From the NCBI GenBank assembly GCA_016235165.1, contig JACRLX010000012.1, positions 1 to 64,000 on the forward strand: a DNA stretch of 64,000 nt, in the 5' to 3' direction. Shown piece by piece: positions 9,804 to 19,257 of this stretch. Source of the DNA: Rhodocyclales bacterium. Its GTDB lineage: Bacteria; Pseudomonadota; Gammaproteobacteria; Burkholderiales; Rhodocyclaceae. The notes beneath the pieces are model-generated. The model did no database searches and had not been told where the DNA came from. It was given only the letters and a program-made list of their open reading frames with translations. How positions within the stretch are numbered: the stretch's first letter is position 1; every line of letters starts with the position of its first letter. The position numbers and the translations under genes were made by a program.

Positions 9804-12800
9804 TCAGTTGCGTTCCCGCGCCAGCCAGCTCAGGATGACGGCATAGAGCTGCTCCGGGTTGAAGGGCTTGGCAATGAAGTCGTTCATCCCGGCGGCGAGG
9901 CAACGTTCGCGATCCTCGGCGAAGGCATTCGCCGTGATGGCCACGATGGGAACACGGTGTCCCTTCTCCTGCGCGCGGATCCGCCGCGTGGCTTCGACGC
10001 CGCCCATCACCGGCATCTGCATGTCCATCAGGATCAAGGCATAGTCGCGCTGTTCGGCCATCGCCACGGCGACTTCGCCATCCGGGGCGGGGTCGACGTC
10101 GAGGCCGGCCTGGCCCAGCAGCAGCACCGCGATCTCGCGATTCATCGGATCGTCCTCGGCGAGCAGGATGCGGGTGCCGCCGAACTCGGTTTGCAGCCGC
10201 CGCTCGGCGCCCGATTCGCGCGGCGTGGCGGCGGGCTGAATGCTGCGCTCGCCGCGCCTCAGCCTGGCAGTAAACCAGAAGGTGCTGCCGACGCCGGGCT
10301 GGCTTTCGACGCCGGCACTGCCGCCCATGAGTTCGGCCAGGCGCCGGGTGATCGCCAGTCCGAGCCCGGTGCCACCGTAGCGGCGCGTGGTCGAGTTGTC
10401 GGCCTGCTCGAAGATCGAGAACAAGCGGGCGCGCGCCACCGCGTCGATGCCGATGCCGCTGTCCTCGACTTCGAAACGCACCAGGACGCTGTCCGGGGTC
10501 TGCTCCTCGAAACGCACGCGCAGCGCGATGGCGCCTTGCTCGGTGAACTTCACCGCGTTGGTGGCGAAGTTCAGCAGGGCCTGCTGCAGGCGGGTCGGGT
10601 CGCCGAGCAGGATTTCCCGCGGCGGCCGCTCCGTCACGCCGAGCACGAGGTTCTTTTCGCGCGCGCTTTCGCCGAGCATGGCCGCCACCCGGTCGGCGAT
10701 TTCCGCGACGTCGACCGCGGCCTCCTCGATCTTGAACTTGCCGGCCTCGATCTTGGAGATGTCGAGGATGTTGTTGATCACCTGCAACAGGTGTTCGCCG
10801 GCCACCTGGATCTTTTCCAGCCGCCCGGCCTGGGCCGGCGTCACGCCGGCACGCCGCATCAGGGCCGCCATGCCGAGGATGGCGTTCATCGGCGTGCGGA
10901 TTTCGTGGCTCATGTTGGCCAGGAAGGCGCTTTTGGCGACGCTGGCGGACTCGGCGGCCTTGGTCGTTTCGGCCAGGGCCTCGGTGCGGATGCGCACCAG
11001 TTCCTCCAGGTGATCGCGATGCCGTTCGAGTTCGGCGGCGATACGCTTCTTTTCGGTGACGTCATGTATCACCCCGAACACGATGCGCTCCCCCCGGTCG
11101 AAGCTCGCCTGGGAATGGAGGTGGCGAATCTCGCCGTTGTCGGCGCGGCGGATGCGGAACTCGATGTCGTAGGGAAGGTCGTTTTCCAGCAAGCCCTTGA
11201 TCGCGGCGTCGAGCCGCGGCCGTTCCTCCGGCAGCGGGATGGGTTTGACCGCCGCGTAGTCCGCCTGGGTGAAGTCGACGCCGTACAGGCGCGCCGCGCC
11301 CTCCGAGGCGATCATGGTCATGGTGTCGAGGTGGAGCTCCCAGTTTCCCGAACCGGAGGCCAGCTCGGCCCGCTTGAGGCGCGCCTCGCTGGCGCGCACT
11401 GCCTGCTCGGCGAGTTCGCGTTCCGTGACGTCGGTATAGGTGGTGACGAAGCCGCCACCGGGCAGGGGGTTGCCAACCACTTCGATGATGCGTCCGTTGG
11501 GTCGGGTACGCTTGAACCGGTGGGGCCGGGCTTCCCTTGCCAGCGCCACCATCTCGCCGACCTTGGCCTCGACGTCGCAGGGGCCGTAGTCGCCGCGCTC
11601 GGCGTTGTAGCGGACGAAGGTTTCGAAGGAGGCCCCGATGCGGGCCATTTCGGGCGGAAAGTCGAGCACTTCGCAGAACTTCTGGTTCATCGCCCTCATG
11701 TGCAGGCTTTCGTCGACCACGCTGATGCCTTGCGAGATGTTGTCGAGGGTGGCCTGTAGCACCTTGCCCTTGGCCTCGAGCTCCCGCGCGGCGAGCTTTT
11801 CCCTGGTGATGTCACGCGCCGTGCCGTGATAGCCGACGAATCGGCGGTCCTCGTCGTACCTCGGGGTGCCATTTACGGCGATCCACATTTCGCCACCCGC
11901 GCCGTCGCGCAGCGGATAGCGAAGTTCGAACGGCAGGCGGGCGTCGAGCCGGGCGCGGTGGGCCTGCCATTCCTCCGCCGTCAGGGCCGTCGGGCTCACC
12001 TCCCAGCGCGTCCGGCCGATGGCGCGGCCGAGGATGGGAACTCTCTGCCTGAGCGAGTCGCTGACGCCGCTGATGTCGGTCACGCGCCCGTCGGCATCCT
12101 GTTCCCAGAACCAGTCGGAGGACAGCTCAGCCATCGTCCGGAAACGTCGCTCGCTGCTGCGCAAGTCGCGGGTCATGCGCACGGCCAGGCGTTCGGCCTC
12201 GCGGCGCGAGCGCGCCAGCGCCAGGTAGAGCATCGCCAGCAGCAGGCTGATCAGGATGCCCGCCGCGGCGATGATGGCAGGGGCCTTCTCGCGCCCGGCA
12301 CCCAGGCGGGCAGCGCTTGGGTGCATGCGGATTTCCCAAAGCCGGTCGCCGACCGGAATGATGGTCTCCTCGCCGTGGGCGACGCCGGCGGCGCCAGCTT
12401 GCGGCGCGCAGCTGCGCGCGATCGGCTGTCGCAGCGGCACGGGATTCGTTGCCGAATCTCCAGCCTGGGCCAGGTCGTCGATGTCGATGCAGATGCGGTC
12501 GAGGTAGGGCGCGGCGAATACGTCGCTGAATACGGTACCGAGGTCGAGCGAAATTCCGACCAGGCCGACGAATGCGCCGCGCCGCTGCCCGACGTCGCCG
12601 ACCTGGGCGCCGTAACGGTAGACCGGTGCGCGCAGCACCATGCCCGGTTCGCCGCCCGGGGTTTGCACCAGCTGGAAGGGGGCCGTGAAACTGATGTCGC
12701 CGGTATCGCGCGCGGCCAGGAAGGATTCGCGGTTGATCGGCTGGCTCAAGGCGTCGAGGCCGAACGCTGCCCGGTTTTCGGTGAAGGGTTCGATGTATTC

Positions 12801-13304
12801 GATGACGAAGTGCTCGCTGCCGCCGGTCGCGGGGTGGATGTCGAAGTCCGGGTAGCCGATCCCGTTCACGCTGCGGTCCTTGCGCACGCGGGCGACGAAA
12901 TCCGCCCGTCCGGCGGCGTCGATCCGCCGCGTGAAATGCAGTGCGCGAATGCCCGGGATGCGCAGCTTGGCGCGCAGATTCTCCGAATAGCGCTGGAACT
13001 CGTGGCGGCTGATCCGTTCGGAGGCGATGAAAAGCCCCTGCATGCCGACCAGCAGCGACTGCAATTCGTCGATCCGCCGTTGCACCGCCGCGTGCGCCAG
13101 CGTCGCGCTGGCCTCGAATTGCGCGCGCTCGTCGGCCTGGCGCTTGGTTTCCGCAGCGTGCCAGTAGGCAAGGCTGGTCGCGACGCCGAGCGCAAATACC
13201 AGGCCGGCCGTCATGAACGGCGCCAGTGCGGCCAGCTTCCAAAGTTTTCCTAGAGTGCGGGTCGCGTCTGTGTCGCTGCCCCCGGCGACTTTGTTATCGG
13301 CCAT
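9804..13304 (-). CDS. CHASE-PAS hybrid histidine kinase
   Basis: An 1166-residue membrane sensor. In order: a transmembrane helix (about 22-45), a periplasmic CHASE domain (about 80-300, with FIEYIEPFTENRAAFG), a second helix (about 325-345), three PAS/PAC units (about 375-745, ending in YTDVTERE and VIHDVTEKK), HisKA with the phospho-His in SHEIRTPMNAILG, HATPase with NATNAVKFTEQG-like N box, DSGIGI and GGTGLGL, and a receiver domain with the phospho-Asp in LILMDMQMPVMGG. CHASE domains sense small extracellular ligands; the ligand here is unknown and no partner regulator lies next to it. The start at 13304 (MADNKVAGG) is the one before the first helix; the open frame extends further only as noise. 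Confidence 0.9.
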   Translation of the reverse strand: MADNKVAGGSDTDATRTLGKLWKLAALAPFMTAGLVFALGVATSLAYWHAAETKRQADERAQFEASATLAHAAVQRRIDELQSLLVGMQGLFIASERISRHEFQRYSENLRAKLRIPGIRALHFTRRIDAAGRADFVARVRKDRSVNGIGYPDFDIHPATGGSEHFVIEYIEPFTENRAAFGLDALSQPINRESFLAARDTGDISFTAPFQLVQTPGGEPGMVLRAPVYRYGAQVGDVGQRRGAFVGLVGISLDLGTVFSDVFAAPYLDRICIDIDDLAQAGDSATNPVPLRQPIARSCAPQAGAAGVAHGEETIIPVGDRLWEIRMHPSAARLGAGREKAPAIIAAAGILISLLLAMLYLALARSRREAERLAVRMTRDLRSSERRFRTMAELSSDWFWEQDADGRVTDISGVSDSLRQRVPILGRAIGRTRWEVSPTALTAEEWQAHRARLDARLPFELRYPLRDGAGGEMWIAVNGTPRYDEDRRFVGYHGTARDITREKLAARELEAKGKVLQATLDNISQGISVVDESLHMRAMNQKFCEVLDFPPEMARIGASFETFVRYNAERGDYGPCDVEAKVGEMVALAREARPHRFKRTRPNGRIIEVVGNPLPGGGFVTTYTDVTERELAEQAVRASEARLKRAELASGSGNWELHLDTMTMIASEGAARLYGVDFTQADYAAVKPIPLPEERPRLDAAIKGLLENDLPYDIEFRIRRADNGEIRHLHSQASFDRGERIVFGVIHDVTEKKRIAAELERHRDHLEELVRIRTEALAETTKAAESASVAKSAFLANMSHEIRTPMNAILGMAALMRRAGVTPAQAGRLEKIQVAGEHLLQVINNILDISKIEAGKFKIEEAAVDVAEIADRVAAMLGESAREKNLVLGVTERPPREILLGDPTRLQQALLNFATNAVKFTEQGAIALRVRFEEQTPDSVLVRFEVEDSGIGIDAVARARLFSIFEQADNSTTRRYGGTGLGLAITRRLAELMGGSAGVESQPGVGSTFWFTARLRRGERSIQPAATPRESGAERRLQTEFGGTRILLAEDDPMNREIAVLLLGQAGLDVDPAPDGEVAVAMAEQRDYALILMDMQMPVMGGVEATRRIRAQEKGHRVPIVAITANAFAEDRERCLAAGMNDFIAKPFNPEQLYAVILSWLARERN

Positions 13305-13455
13305 TGGCCTCCTTAGCGTGCCGTTTTGGTGTCCATTATGCATGCGCCGTCGCCGCGGTGCCGAGTGGGCAGATTTCCGGCCCGGCGCAGGCGGCCCGCA
13401 CGGATCGTGCGCCTTGGGGCACAATCGGAACCCTAGTTTTCCCGTGCCCCTCGCC

Positions 13456-13899
13456 ATGCGCATCGCCGTCCTGATCCATCTGCTCGGAGTCATCGTCTGG
13501 GTGGGCGGCATGTTCTTCGCCCATGTCTGCCTGCGCCCGGTGGCTGCCGAGCAACTGCCGCCACCGCAGCGGCTGCCACTGCTTGCCGCCGTCCTCGGCA
13601 GGTTTTTCAATGCCGTGACCATCGCCGTGATCGCGATACTGGCCTCGGGCCTGTGGCGCTTTGCCGAGGTCGGCGGCAGCGCCGTGCCCTGGCGCTGGCA
13701 TGCCATGGCCGCCATCGGCAGTGCGATGATCGCGATCTACGGCCTGATCCTGCTGCGCTGGTACCCGCGGCTCAAGGCCGCCGTTGCCGCCCGCGACTGG
13801 CCGGCCGGCAGCGCGGCGATGAACCTGATCCGCCCGCTGGTGCTGGTCAATCTCTGCCTTGGCATGCTGACCGTGGTCATCGCCATGATCGGCGGCTGA
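13456..13899 (+). CDS. CopD-like four-helix integral membrane protein
   Basis: A 147-residue protein with four hydrophobic helices (HLLGVIVWVGGMFFAH, LGRFFNAVTIAVIAILASG, WHAMAAIGSAMIAIYGLIL, LVLVNLCLGMLTVVIAMIGG). His in the first helix and WHAM in the third are arranged as in the CopD/YcnJ-related family, which handles copper or binds haem; the function of the short stand-alone members is not established. It is divergent from the kinase at 13304, with about 150 bases between the two starts that must hold both promoters. Confidence 0.75.
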   Translation: MRIAVLIHLLGVIVWVGGMFFAHVCLRPVAAEQLPPPQRLPLLAAVLGRFFNAVTIAVIAILASGLWRFAEVGGSAVPWRWHAMAAIGSAMIAIYGLILLRWYPRLKAAVAARDWPAGSAAMNLIRPLVLVNLCLGMLTVVIAMIGG

Positions 13900-13940
13900 G
13901 GCGAGTGCCGGGGGGCCGAGCCAAAGGCTGCTGTGTCACA

Positions 13941-14261
13941 GTGGTGTCCCAGTTTGAAATTTCCGCGTCGAGAATTTGTACGGCTGCCGTCATCCGGCTT
14001 GCCGAAAATCCGGATGGTGTGCTGTTGCGCTTCGAGGTTGCCGACCAGGGCATGGGACTCACTGCCGAGGCGCGCGACAAGCTGTTCCAGCTCTTCAGCC
14101 AGGGCGACGAAGCCTCGACGCGGAACCACGGCGGCGCCGGGCTGGGGCTGGTGATCGCGCGCCACATCGCGCGCCTGATGGATGGCGATGTCGGGGGCGA
14201 CAGCACCGAGGGGGCGGGCAGCCGCTTCTGGGTGACGGTGCGCCTGCGGCGCGGCGAGTGA
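13941..14261 (+). pseudogene. histidine kinase ATPase-domain fragment
   Basis: About 90 residues match the second half of a kinase HATPase domain: LLRFEVADQGMGLTAEARDKLFQLFSQ (the G1 box, normally DQGIGL), GGAGLGLVIARHIARLM (G2 box) and GSRFWVTVRLRRGE at the natural end. The N box, HisKA and all sensor domains are missing, and nothing upstream of about 13990 resembles them. Several normally invariant residues are changed (STRNHGG where TTRRYGG is usual). It is therefore a 5'-truncated remnant of a hybrid kinase, with no start codon of its own that would give a working protein. Confidence 0.7.
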
Positions 14262-14267
14262 TTCGCC

Positions 14268-15248
14268 TCAGCCGCGCGGCGCCACCACCACCTTGCCCTT
14301 GACCTGCCGATTGGCGATCGCGGCGACGGCTTCCCTGGCCTTCGCCAGAGGGTAGCGTTGGCTGACCACCGGCTTGATCTTGCCGGCGCCGAACCATTCG
14401 TTGAGCTGCTTCAGGTTGGCCAGGTGGCCGCCAGGATCGTGCCTGGTCGAATCGCCCCAATACACGCCGACCAGCGAACGTTCCTTGAGCAGGGCGAGGT
14501 TGAGCGGAATCTTCGGGATCTCGCCTGCGGCGAAGCCGATGATCAGCAGGCGCCCGCGCCAGGCCAGGGCACGCAAGGCCGGCTCGGTGTAAGGGCCGCC
14601 GACCGGATCGTAGACCACGTTGGCGCCCTTGCCCCCGGTCAGCTCGGTAATCCGGTCCTTGAGGTTCTCGGTGCTGTAATTCACCGTCTCGTCAGCGCCG
14701 ACTTTGCGGCACAGTTCCAGTTTGTCGTCGGAGGACGCCGCTGCGATCACGCGCGCGCCCATGGCCTTGCCGATCTCGATCGCCGCGATGCCGACTCCGC
14801 CCGCCGCGCCCAGCACCACCAGGGTTTCGCCCGGCTGCACGTGGCCGCAGTCCTTCAGCGCATGGAGTGACGTGGCATAGGTCAGCACCAGTGCCGCGCC
14901 GGTGTCGAAGTCCATGGTCGGCGGCAGGGGCATCACGCGATGCACGTCGGCCAGACACTCCTCGGCAAAGCCGCCAGTACTGGTCAGCGCGATCACGCGG
15001 TCGCCCGGCTTGAAATGCGGCACCTCGGCGCCGACCGCCTTGACCACGCCGGCGATCTCGGCGCCGGGGGTGAAGGGCAGCGGCGGCTTGACCTGGTAGA
15101 GGCCCTGCACCATCAGCGCATCGGGGAAGTTCACTGCCGCCGCATGGACCTCGATCAGCACTTGCTCCGGGCCCGGCACGGGAGCAGGAATATCCTTCAC
15201 CGCCAGATTGGCGATCGGCCCGTAGGCTTCGCAGACAAGAGCTTTCAT
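14268..15248 (-). CDS. NADPH:quinone oxidoreductase-type MDR enzyme
   Basis: A 326-residue zinc-independent medium-chain reductase. It has the GroES-like N-terminus (FPDALMVQGLYQVKPPLPFTPGAE), the VLGAAGGVGIAAIEIGKAMGA nucleotide-binding glycine motif and the DPVGG segment, with no catalytic or structural zinc ligands. Such enzymes reduce quinones or activated double bonds with NADPH. It lies 10 bases downstream of the SDR gene and behind the TetR gene, so it is probably the last gene of that operon. Its KVGADETVN segment overlaps a copy of the dispersed motif, but KxGAD is also the usual sequence of the family at this place. Confidence 0.88.
   Translation of the reverse strand: MKALVCEAYGPIANLAVKDIPAPVPGPEQVLIEVHAAAVNFPDALMVQGLYQVKPPLPFTPGAEIAGVVKAVGAEVPHFKPGDRVIALTSTGGFAEECLADVHRVMPLPPTMDFDTGAALVLTYATSLHALKDCGHVQPGETLVVLGAAGGVGIAAIEIGKAMGARVIAAASSDDKLELCRKVGADETVNYSTENLKDRITELTGGKGANVVYDPVGGPYTEPALRALAWRGRLLIIGFAAGEIPKIPLNLALLKERSLVGVYWGDSTRHDPGGHLANLKQLNEWFGAGKIKPVVSQRYPLAKAREAVAAIANRQVKGKVVVAPRG
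14683..14705 (+). repeat. dispersed motif, copy 2 (antisense in quinone oxidoreductase)
   Basis: ACCGT, CTCGTC, A, GCGCCGACTT, T. The 5' block has one mismatch. The gene here reads K-V-G-A-D, which is normal for the family, so this copy could be native sequence. Confidence 0.4.
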
Positions 15249-15258
15249 CAATGTCTCC

Positions 15259-16098
15259 TCAGGGCAACTGGGTTGGGTTGCGGAGACCGAGAATGTCGTC
15301 CATGCGTAACTGGATGGCATTGTTGATCTTGCGATGGGGGATCACATAGAAACGGTTTTCCGCCACTGCCGCAAAGACTTCATTGGCCATGTCGGCGGCG
15401 GTGAGGCGGCCCGACTTCACTGCGGCGGCCATGCGTGCTTCGTAGCCGGCCGAAAGCCCCTCGGCGGCTTGGGCGGCACCGAAACGGTCCTGCCGGTTGC
15501 GCGCCGATTCGTGGATTGCGGTAGGCACCCAGGCCGGGCACAGCAGCGAAACGCCGACCTTCGCCCCGGCCGCGAGCAGTTCGCCGTACATCGTCTCGGA
15601 CAGCGTTACCACGCCATGCTTGGCCACGTTGTAGGCCGCCATGCCCGGCGTCGACAGCAGGCCGGCGACCGAAGAGGTGTTGACCACGTGGCCGCCCTCG
15701 GCCTGTTGCAGCATGCGCGGGACGAAATGCTGCACGCCGTGGACCACGCTCCACAGGTCGACGCCGAGCACCCAGTTCCAGTCGGCGGTGCTCAGTTCCC
15801 AGCTGACGCGCGTCAAGCCGACCCCGGCGTTGTTGCACAGCAGGTGTACGCCGCCGAAGCGCTCGAAGGCGGCATCGGCCAGGGCCTTGACCTCCTCTTC
15901 GCGGCTGACGTCGGTGCGCCGCGCCAGGATGCGGTTGGCATCGATGCCGAGGCCGGCGGCGGTGGCGTCGAGCTTGTCCTTTTCGATGTCGGCCAGCACC
16001 AGCTTCATGCCTTCGGCGGCGGCACGGCGTGCCAGTTCCAGGCCGATGCCGCTGGCGGCGCCGGTGATGACCGCGGTGCGGTCGCGAAATTCCTTCAT
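15259..16098 (-). CDS. short-chain dehydrogenase/reductase
   Basis: A 279-residue SDR: TGAASGIG cofactor motif at residue 12, NNAGVG, catalytic Ser in NTSSVAG and YNVAK catalytic dyad. The acidic residue after the second strand (LADIEKD) favours NAD(H). The long C-terminal tail after VGVSLLCPAWVPT resembles SDRs that act on fatty alcohols, steroids or hydroxyacyl compounds. It overlaps the TetR gene by four bases and is followed by the quinone reductase, and lies divergent from two WS/DGAT acyltransferases, so a role in lipid or alcohol oxidation is a reasonable inference. Confidence 0.88.
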   Translation of the reverse strand: MKEFRDRTAVITGAASGIGLELARRAAAEGMKLVLADIEKDKLDATAAGLGIDANRILARRTDVSREEEVKALADAAFERFGGVHLLCNNAGVGLTRVSWELSTADWNWVLGVDLWSVVHGVQHFVPRMLQQAEGGHVVNTSSVAGLLSTPGMAAYNVAKHGVVTLSETMYGELLAAGAKVGVSLLCPAWVPTAIHESARNRQDRFGAAQAAEGLSAGYEARMAAAVKSGRLTAADMANEVFAAVAENRFYVIPHRKINNAIQLRMDDILGLRNPTQLP

Positions 16099-16781
16099 GA
16101 GGGCTTCCTTCGGGTGGGTGTGCGGGGACGCGGGGTGGCGGCGATTCGTGGCCGTGGACGCAGGCCGATCATGCGCTGGAGGGTGGCGCTCAGGCGCTCG
16201 ACGACTTCCTCGGGCGCAAGCCGGCCCTCGGGCCGATACCAGGTGTACATGAAGCCGACCACGCCGCCCATGGCCTTGGCGGTGATCGCCGCGTCCTCGA
16301 AATCGAGCCGGCCGTCGCGCCGGCCCTGCTCCATCAGTGCCACCAGGTCGGCATAAAAATCGTCGGCGAGCTCGCGCAGTTCGGCGCGGAATTCGGGACG
16401 CAGCGAAGCCGTGACGCGAAACGCCAGGGCGCTGGCGCGAAAGTGCATGACGCAGGCCTCAACCCAGCGCCGCAGGCCCTCGGCGAGCTTGAGTTCGGCG
16501 CTGCGCGGGTCGTCGTCGGCAAAGCGCATGGTCGTCAGGCAGGCCACCGAGGCGCGCCGCGCCAGGGTCTCGACGATCTCGTGCTTGTCCCTGAAGTAGT
16601 AATACACGTAGGGCTTGGTCACGCCCAGCTCGGCGCAGAGCATGTCCATGGTGGTGCCGGCAAGGCCGTGGCGATAGAACAGGTCTTCCGCCACCGCCAG
16701 GATGCGCTCGCGCTTGTCGATTCCCGAGCCGTTCGAACGGGTGCGGAAGGGCGTGGCGGTGGCCTGGCGGGCAGCGGGCAT
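16095..16781 (-). CDS. TetR-family transcriptional regulator
   Basis: A 228-residue regulator. The helix-turn-helix is at about residues 25-70 (ILAVAEDLFYRHGLAGTTMDMLCAELGVTKPYVYYYFRDKHEI), and the rest is the usual all-helical ligand and dimer domain with a basic tail. It is the first gene of a leftward operon with the SDR and quinone reductase, and diverges from the acyltransferase gene with a palindromic site in the gap, so it probably controls both directions. The ligand may be a fatty acyl compound, by context only. Confidence 0.9.
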   Translation of the reverse strand: MPAARQATATPFRTRSNGSGIDKRERILAVAEDLFYRHGLAGTTMDMLCAELGVTKPYVYYYFRDKHEIVETLARRASVACLTTMRFADDDPRSAELKLAEGLRRWVEACVMHFRASALAFRVTASLRPEFRAELRELADDFYADLVALMEQGRRDGRLDFEDAAITAKAMGGVVGFMYTWYRPEGRLAPEEVVERLSATLQRMIGLRPRPRIAATPRPRTPTRRKPS

Positions 16782-16834
16782 GGCGGGCGGGACGATGGCG
16801 GGGAAAAGTGATTATACTGATTGGTAGAAAAAAT

Positions 16835-16850
16835 CATACCGGTTGGTATG
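16835..16850. promoter_or_regulatory. palindromic operator for the TetR regulator
   Basis: CATACC-GGTT-GGTATG is a perfect 6-bp inverted repeat in an AT-rich gap between the TetR gene and the WS/DGAT gene. A second half-like site, ACTGATTGGTAG, lies about 20 bases to the left. Position and symmetry fit an autoregulatory TetR operator shared by both transcripts. Confidence 0.6.
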
Positions 16851-16898
16851 AAAACCATGACCAAACCACGCCCAAGCAGTCGTCGCAAGGATGCCGCC

Positions 16899-18410
16899 AT
16901 GGAAACCCTGAGCGGGGTCGATGGCGCCTTCCTCAACCTCGAAACCGAGGCGACGCCGATGCACGTCGGCTCGCTGCACCTGTTCGAGACGCCGCCCGGC
17001 TGGAAGGGAGATTTCCACGCCTCGGTGCGGCACATGATGGAAAGCCGCATGGTGCCGGTACTGCAACGCCGCCTGGCCACATTGCCGCTGGGCCTGGCGA
17101 ATCCGGTCTGGGTGCGGGAGGCAATCGACTACGAGCACCACATCCGGCGCGTGAAGCTGCCCAGGCCGGGCGGACTGGCCGAGCTCGAAGCGACCGTCGC
17201 CGACCTGCATGCCGAAGTCCTCGACCGTTCGCGTCCGCTGTGGATGCTCTATGTGCTGGAGGGCTTGGCGAGCGGCGAGCAGGCCTACTACTTCAAGGTG
17301 CATCACGCCATGCTCGACGGCGAGGCCGGCGTGGCCCTGGCTGGCGCCATTTTCAGCACCTCGCCCGAGCCGTTGCCGCCGCAGCGGCGCGGCGTGCGGC
17401 GCAAGGCCGCCGCAGCCGCCACCGCCGAAGCACCCGGCACGCTGGCGCTGGCCGCCGCGGCCTTTCGCCACGACGCCGCGCAGTACGTCAAGCTGGTGCG
17501 CGAACTTCCTGGCGTGGTGCGCACCCTGGCCGCGATCGTGGGAAATTCGGTCGGCAACTCGGCCGGTGCCGCGCGCCAGGGCGGCGACACGCGCGCCGCC
17601 AGGGGTGATGCCGCCAGCCTGGCCGAGCTGCGGCGCAGTGCTTCCTTCGGGCCGCGCACGCCCTTCAACGTCGCCATCACGCCGCAGCGCGGCTTTGCCA
17701 CGGCGGCCCTGCCGCGCGCCGAGCTGAAGGCCGTCGCCGCGGCCTGCGAGGCGACGGTCAATGACGTGGTGATGGCCTTGTGCAGCGGCGCGCTGCGGCG
17801 CTGGCTCAAGCGCCACGACAAGGTGCCGAAGAAGCCGCTGATCGCCTCGATGCCGATCTCCCTGCGCGAACAGGGCAACACCGAAATGCGCACCCAGGCC
17901 ACCCTGAGCCTGGTCAGCCTGGCGACCCACATCGCCGATCCGCTCAAGCGCCTGATGGCGATTCGCGATTCCTCGGGCGCCACCAAGGCGGTGGCGCGCC
18001 AGGCGAAGTCGGTGATACCCACCGACATTCCGCTGCTCGGCGTGCCCTGGCTGCTCGGCGCGCTGGCGAAGCTTTACGGCCGCGATGCCGTGGTGGATCG
18101 CCTGCCCATCCTGGCCAACGTACTGATCTCCAACGTGTCGGGGCCGCCGGTGCCGCTGTATGTCGATGGCCTGCGCATGACCGGCTACTGGCCCCTGTCC
18201 ATCGTCGAGCACGGCGTCGGTGTGAACATCACGCTGATGAGCTATGCCGGACAGCTCTGTTTCGGCTTCGTCGTCGCCCGCAACGCCGTGCCTGAGGCCG
18301 CCGAGCTTGCCGCCGACCTGCTGGCGGCCTGGGACGAACTCAAGACCGCCGTGCTGCCGGCGCCGACTTCCAGACCGTCCCGGCTGCGCCGCCGCGGCGG
18401 GGCGAAATAG
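16899..18410 (+). CDS. wax ester synthase/diacylglycerol acyltransferase (WS/DGAT)
   Basis: Transfers an acyl group from acyl-CoA to a fatty alcohol or diacylglycerol, making wax ester or triacylglycerol storage lipid. The condensing-enzyme-like active site is complete: HHAMLDG at residues 135-141. PLWMLYVLEGL, NDVVMALCSGALRRWL, and SNVSGPPVPLY near the end are further family motifs. Start: ATG 16899 has an AAGGA site eight bases upstream and gives the usual N-terminus METLSGVDGAFLNLE; in-frame ATGs at 16848 and 16857 would overlap or abut the operator and lack a ribosome site. The C-terminus carries a copy of the dispersed motif. First gene of a rightward run of four lipid genes. Confidence 0.9.
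   Translation: METLSGVDGAFLNLETEATPMHVGSLHLFETPPGWKGDFHASVRHMMESRMVPVLQRRLATLPLGLANPVWVREAIDYEHHIRRVKLPRPGGLAELEATVADLHAEVLDRSRPLWMLYVLEGLASGEQAYYFKVHHAMLDGEAGVALAGAIFSTSPEPLPPQRRGVRRKAAAAATAEAPGTLALAAAAFRHDAAQYVKLVRELPGVVRTLAAIVGNSVGNSAGAARQGGDTRAARGDAASLAELRRSASFGPRTPFNVAITPQRGFATAALPRAELKAVAAACEATVNDVVMALCSGALRRWLKRHDKVPKKPLIASMPISLREQGNTEMRTQATLSLVSLATHIADPLKRLMAIRDSSGATKAVARQAKSVIPTDIPLLGVPWLLGALAKLYGRDAVVDRLPILANVLISNVSGPPVPLYVDGLRMTGYWPLSIVEHGVGVNITLMSYAGQLCFGFVVARNAVPEAAELAADLLAAWDELKTAVLPAPTSRPSRLRRRGGAK
18348..18370 (+). repeat. dispersed motif, copy 3 (near the 3' end of WS/DGAT 1)
   Basis: GCCGT, GCTGCC, G, GCGCCGACTT, C. Sense frame, reading A-V-L-P-A-P-T-S, 13 codons before the stop. 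Confidence 0.6.
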
Positions 18411-18412
18411 GC

Positions 18413-19252
18413 ATGCAAACCCGTCGCGCCGTCACCCGCCATGCCCACAGCGGCCGACCGCGCGCGCTGCATTCGCTGCTGGAACCGCGCGCGCTGCTCG
18501 AAGCGGCGCTGCTGCCTGCCTCGCTGCCGCTGCTGGCGCAGGCACCGCGCGGCGACGGCCATCCGGTGCTGCTGCTGCCCGGCTTCATGGCCGACGAGAA
18601 ATCGATGATCGCGCTCAAGCTGTTCCTGCGCAACAAGGGTTGGGACGTGCATGCCTGGGGACTCGGGCGCAACCTGGGTTTCCGCAGCAAGCATGCCAGC
18701 GCGTTGCCGCAGAAGATCCGCTACCTGCACCATGTCACCGGACGCAAGGTGAGCCTGGTCGGCTGGAGCCTGGGCGGCGTGTTTTCGCTCTACGGCGCGG
18801 AGAACACGCTGGACTGCGTGCGCTCCATCGTCACCCTGGGCAGCCCGGTCAGCGTCGATGCCGGCGGCAGCCAGTCGCCGCCGGCAGTGAGGGCGCTCTA
18901 CCGCCTGGTTTCGCATCGCCTGGGGCCGGCGGCCCATGTCATGCAGCCGCGCGCCAAGACCCTGCGCGAGCAGCGCCGGCTGACGATCCCCACCAGCTGC
19001 CTGTATTCCCTGTCCGACGGCGTGGTGCCGCCACAGGAAGCCACCATCGACGGCGACCCGCTGCTGCACGAAAACATCCGCGTGCCCGGCAGCCACCTCG
19101 GCCTCGGCTTCAACGGCATCGTGCTGGCCATCGTCGCCGACCGCCTGGCCCAGCCCGAGGGCGCCTGGCAACCCTTCACCCCGCGCGGCCTGCTGGGCCG
19201 GGTCTGGCGGCTTACCGCCGGTCGCGACCCCGCCTCCGCGCAAGCTGCCTGA
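18413..19252 (+). CDS. alpha/beta hydrolase
   Basis: A 279-residue hydrolase with the nucleophile elbow GWSLGG near residue 120, an oxyanion segment LLLPGFMADEKS, a candidate acid in SLSDGVVPP and His in PGSHLGLGFN. The sequence resembles the hydrolases often found next to WS/DGAT and poly-hydroxyalkanoate genes. No signal peptide. It starts two bases after the WS/DGAT stop and is followed by another WS/DGAT, so it is likely part of the same lipid-storage operon, as a lipase, thioesterase or depolymerase; substrate unproven. Confidence 0.85.
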   Translation: MQTRRAVTRHAHSGRPRALHSLLEPRALLEAALLPASLPLLAQAPRGDGHPVLLLPGFMADEKSMIALKLFLRNKGWDVHAWGLGRNLGFRSKHASALPQKIRYLHHVTGRKVSLVGWSLGGVFSLYGAENTLDCVRSIVTLGSPVSVDAGGSQSPPAVRALYRLVSHRLGPAAHVMQPRAKTLREQRRLTIPTSCLYSLSDGVVPPQEATIDGDPLLHENIRVPGSHLGLGFNGIVLAIVADRLAQPEGAWQPFTPRGLLGRVWRLTAGRDPASAQAA

Positions 19253-19257
19253 ACGCC

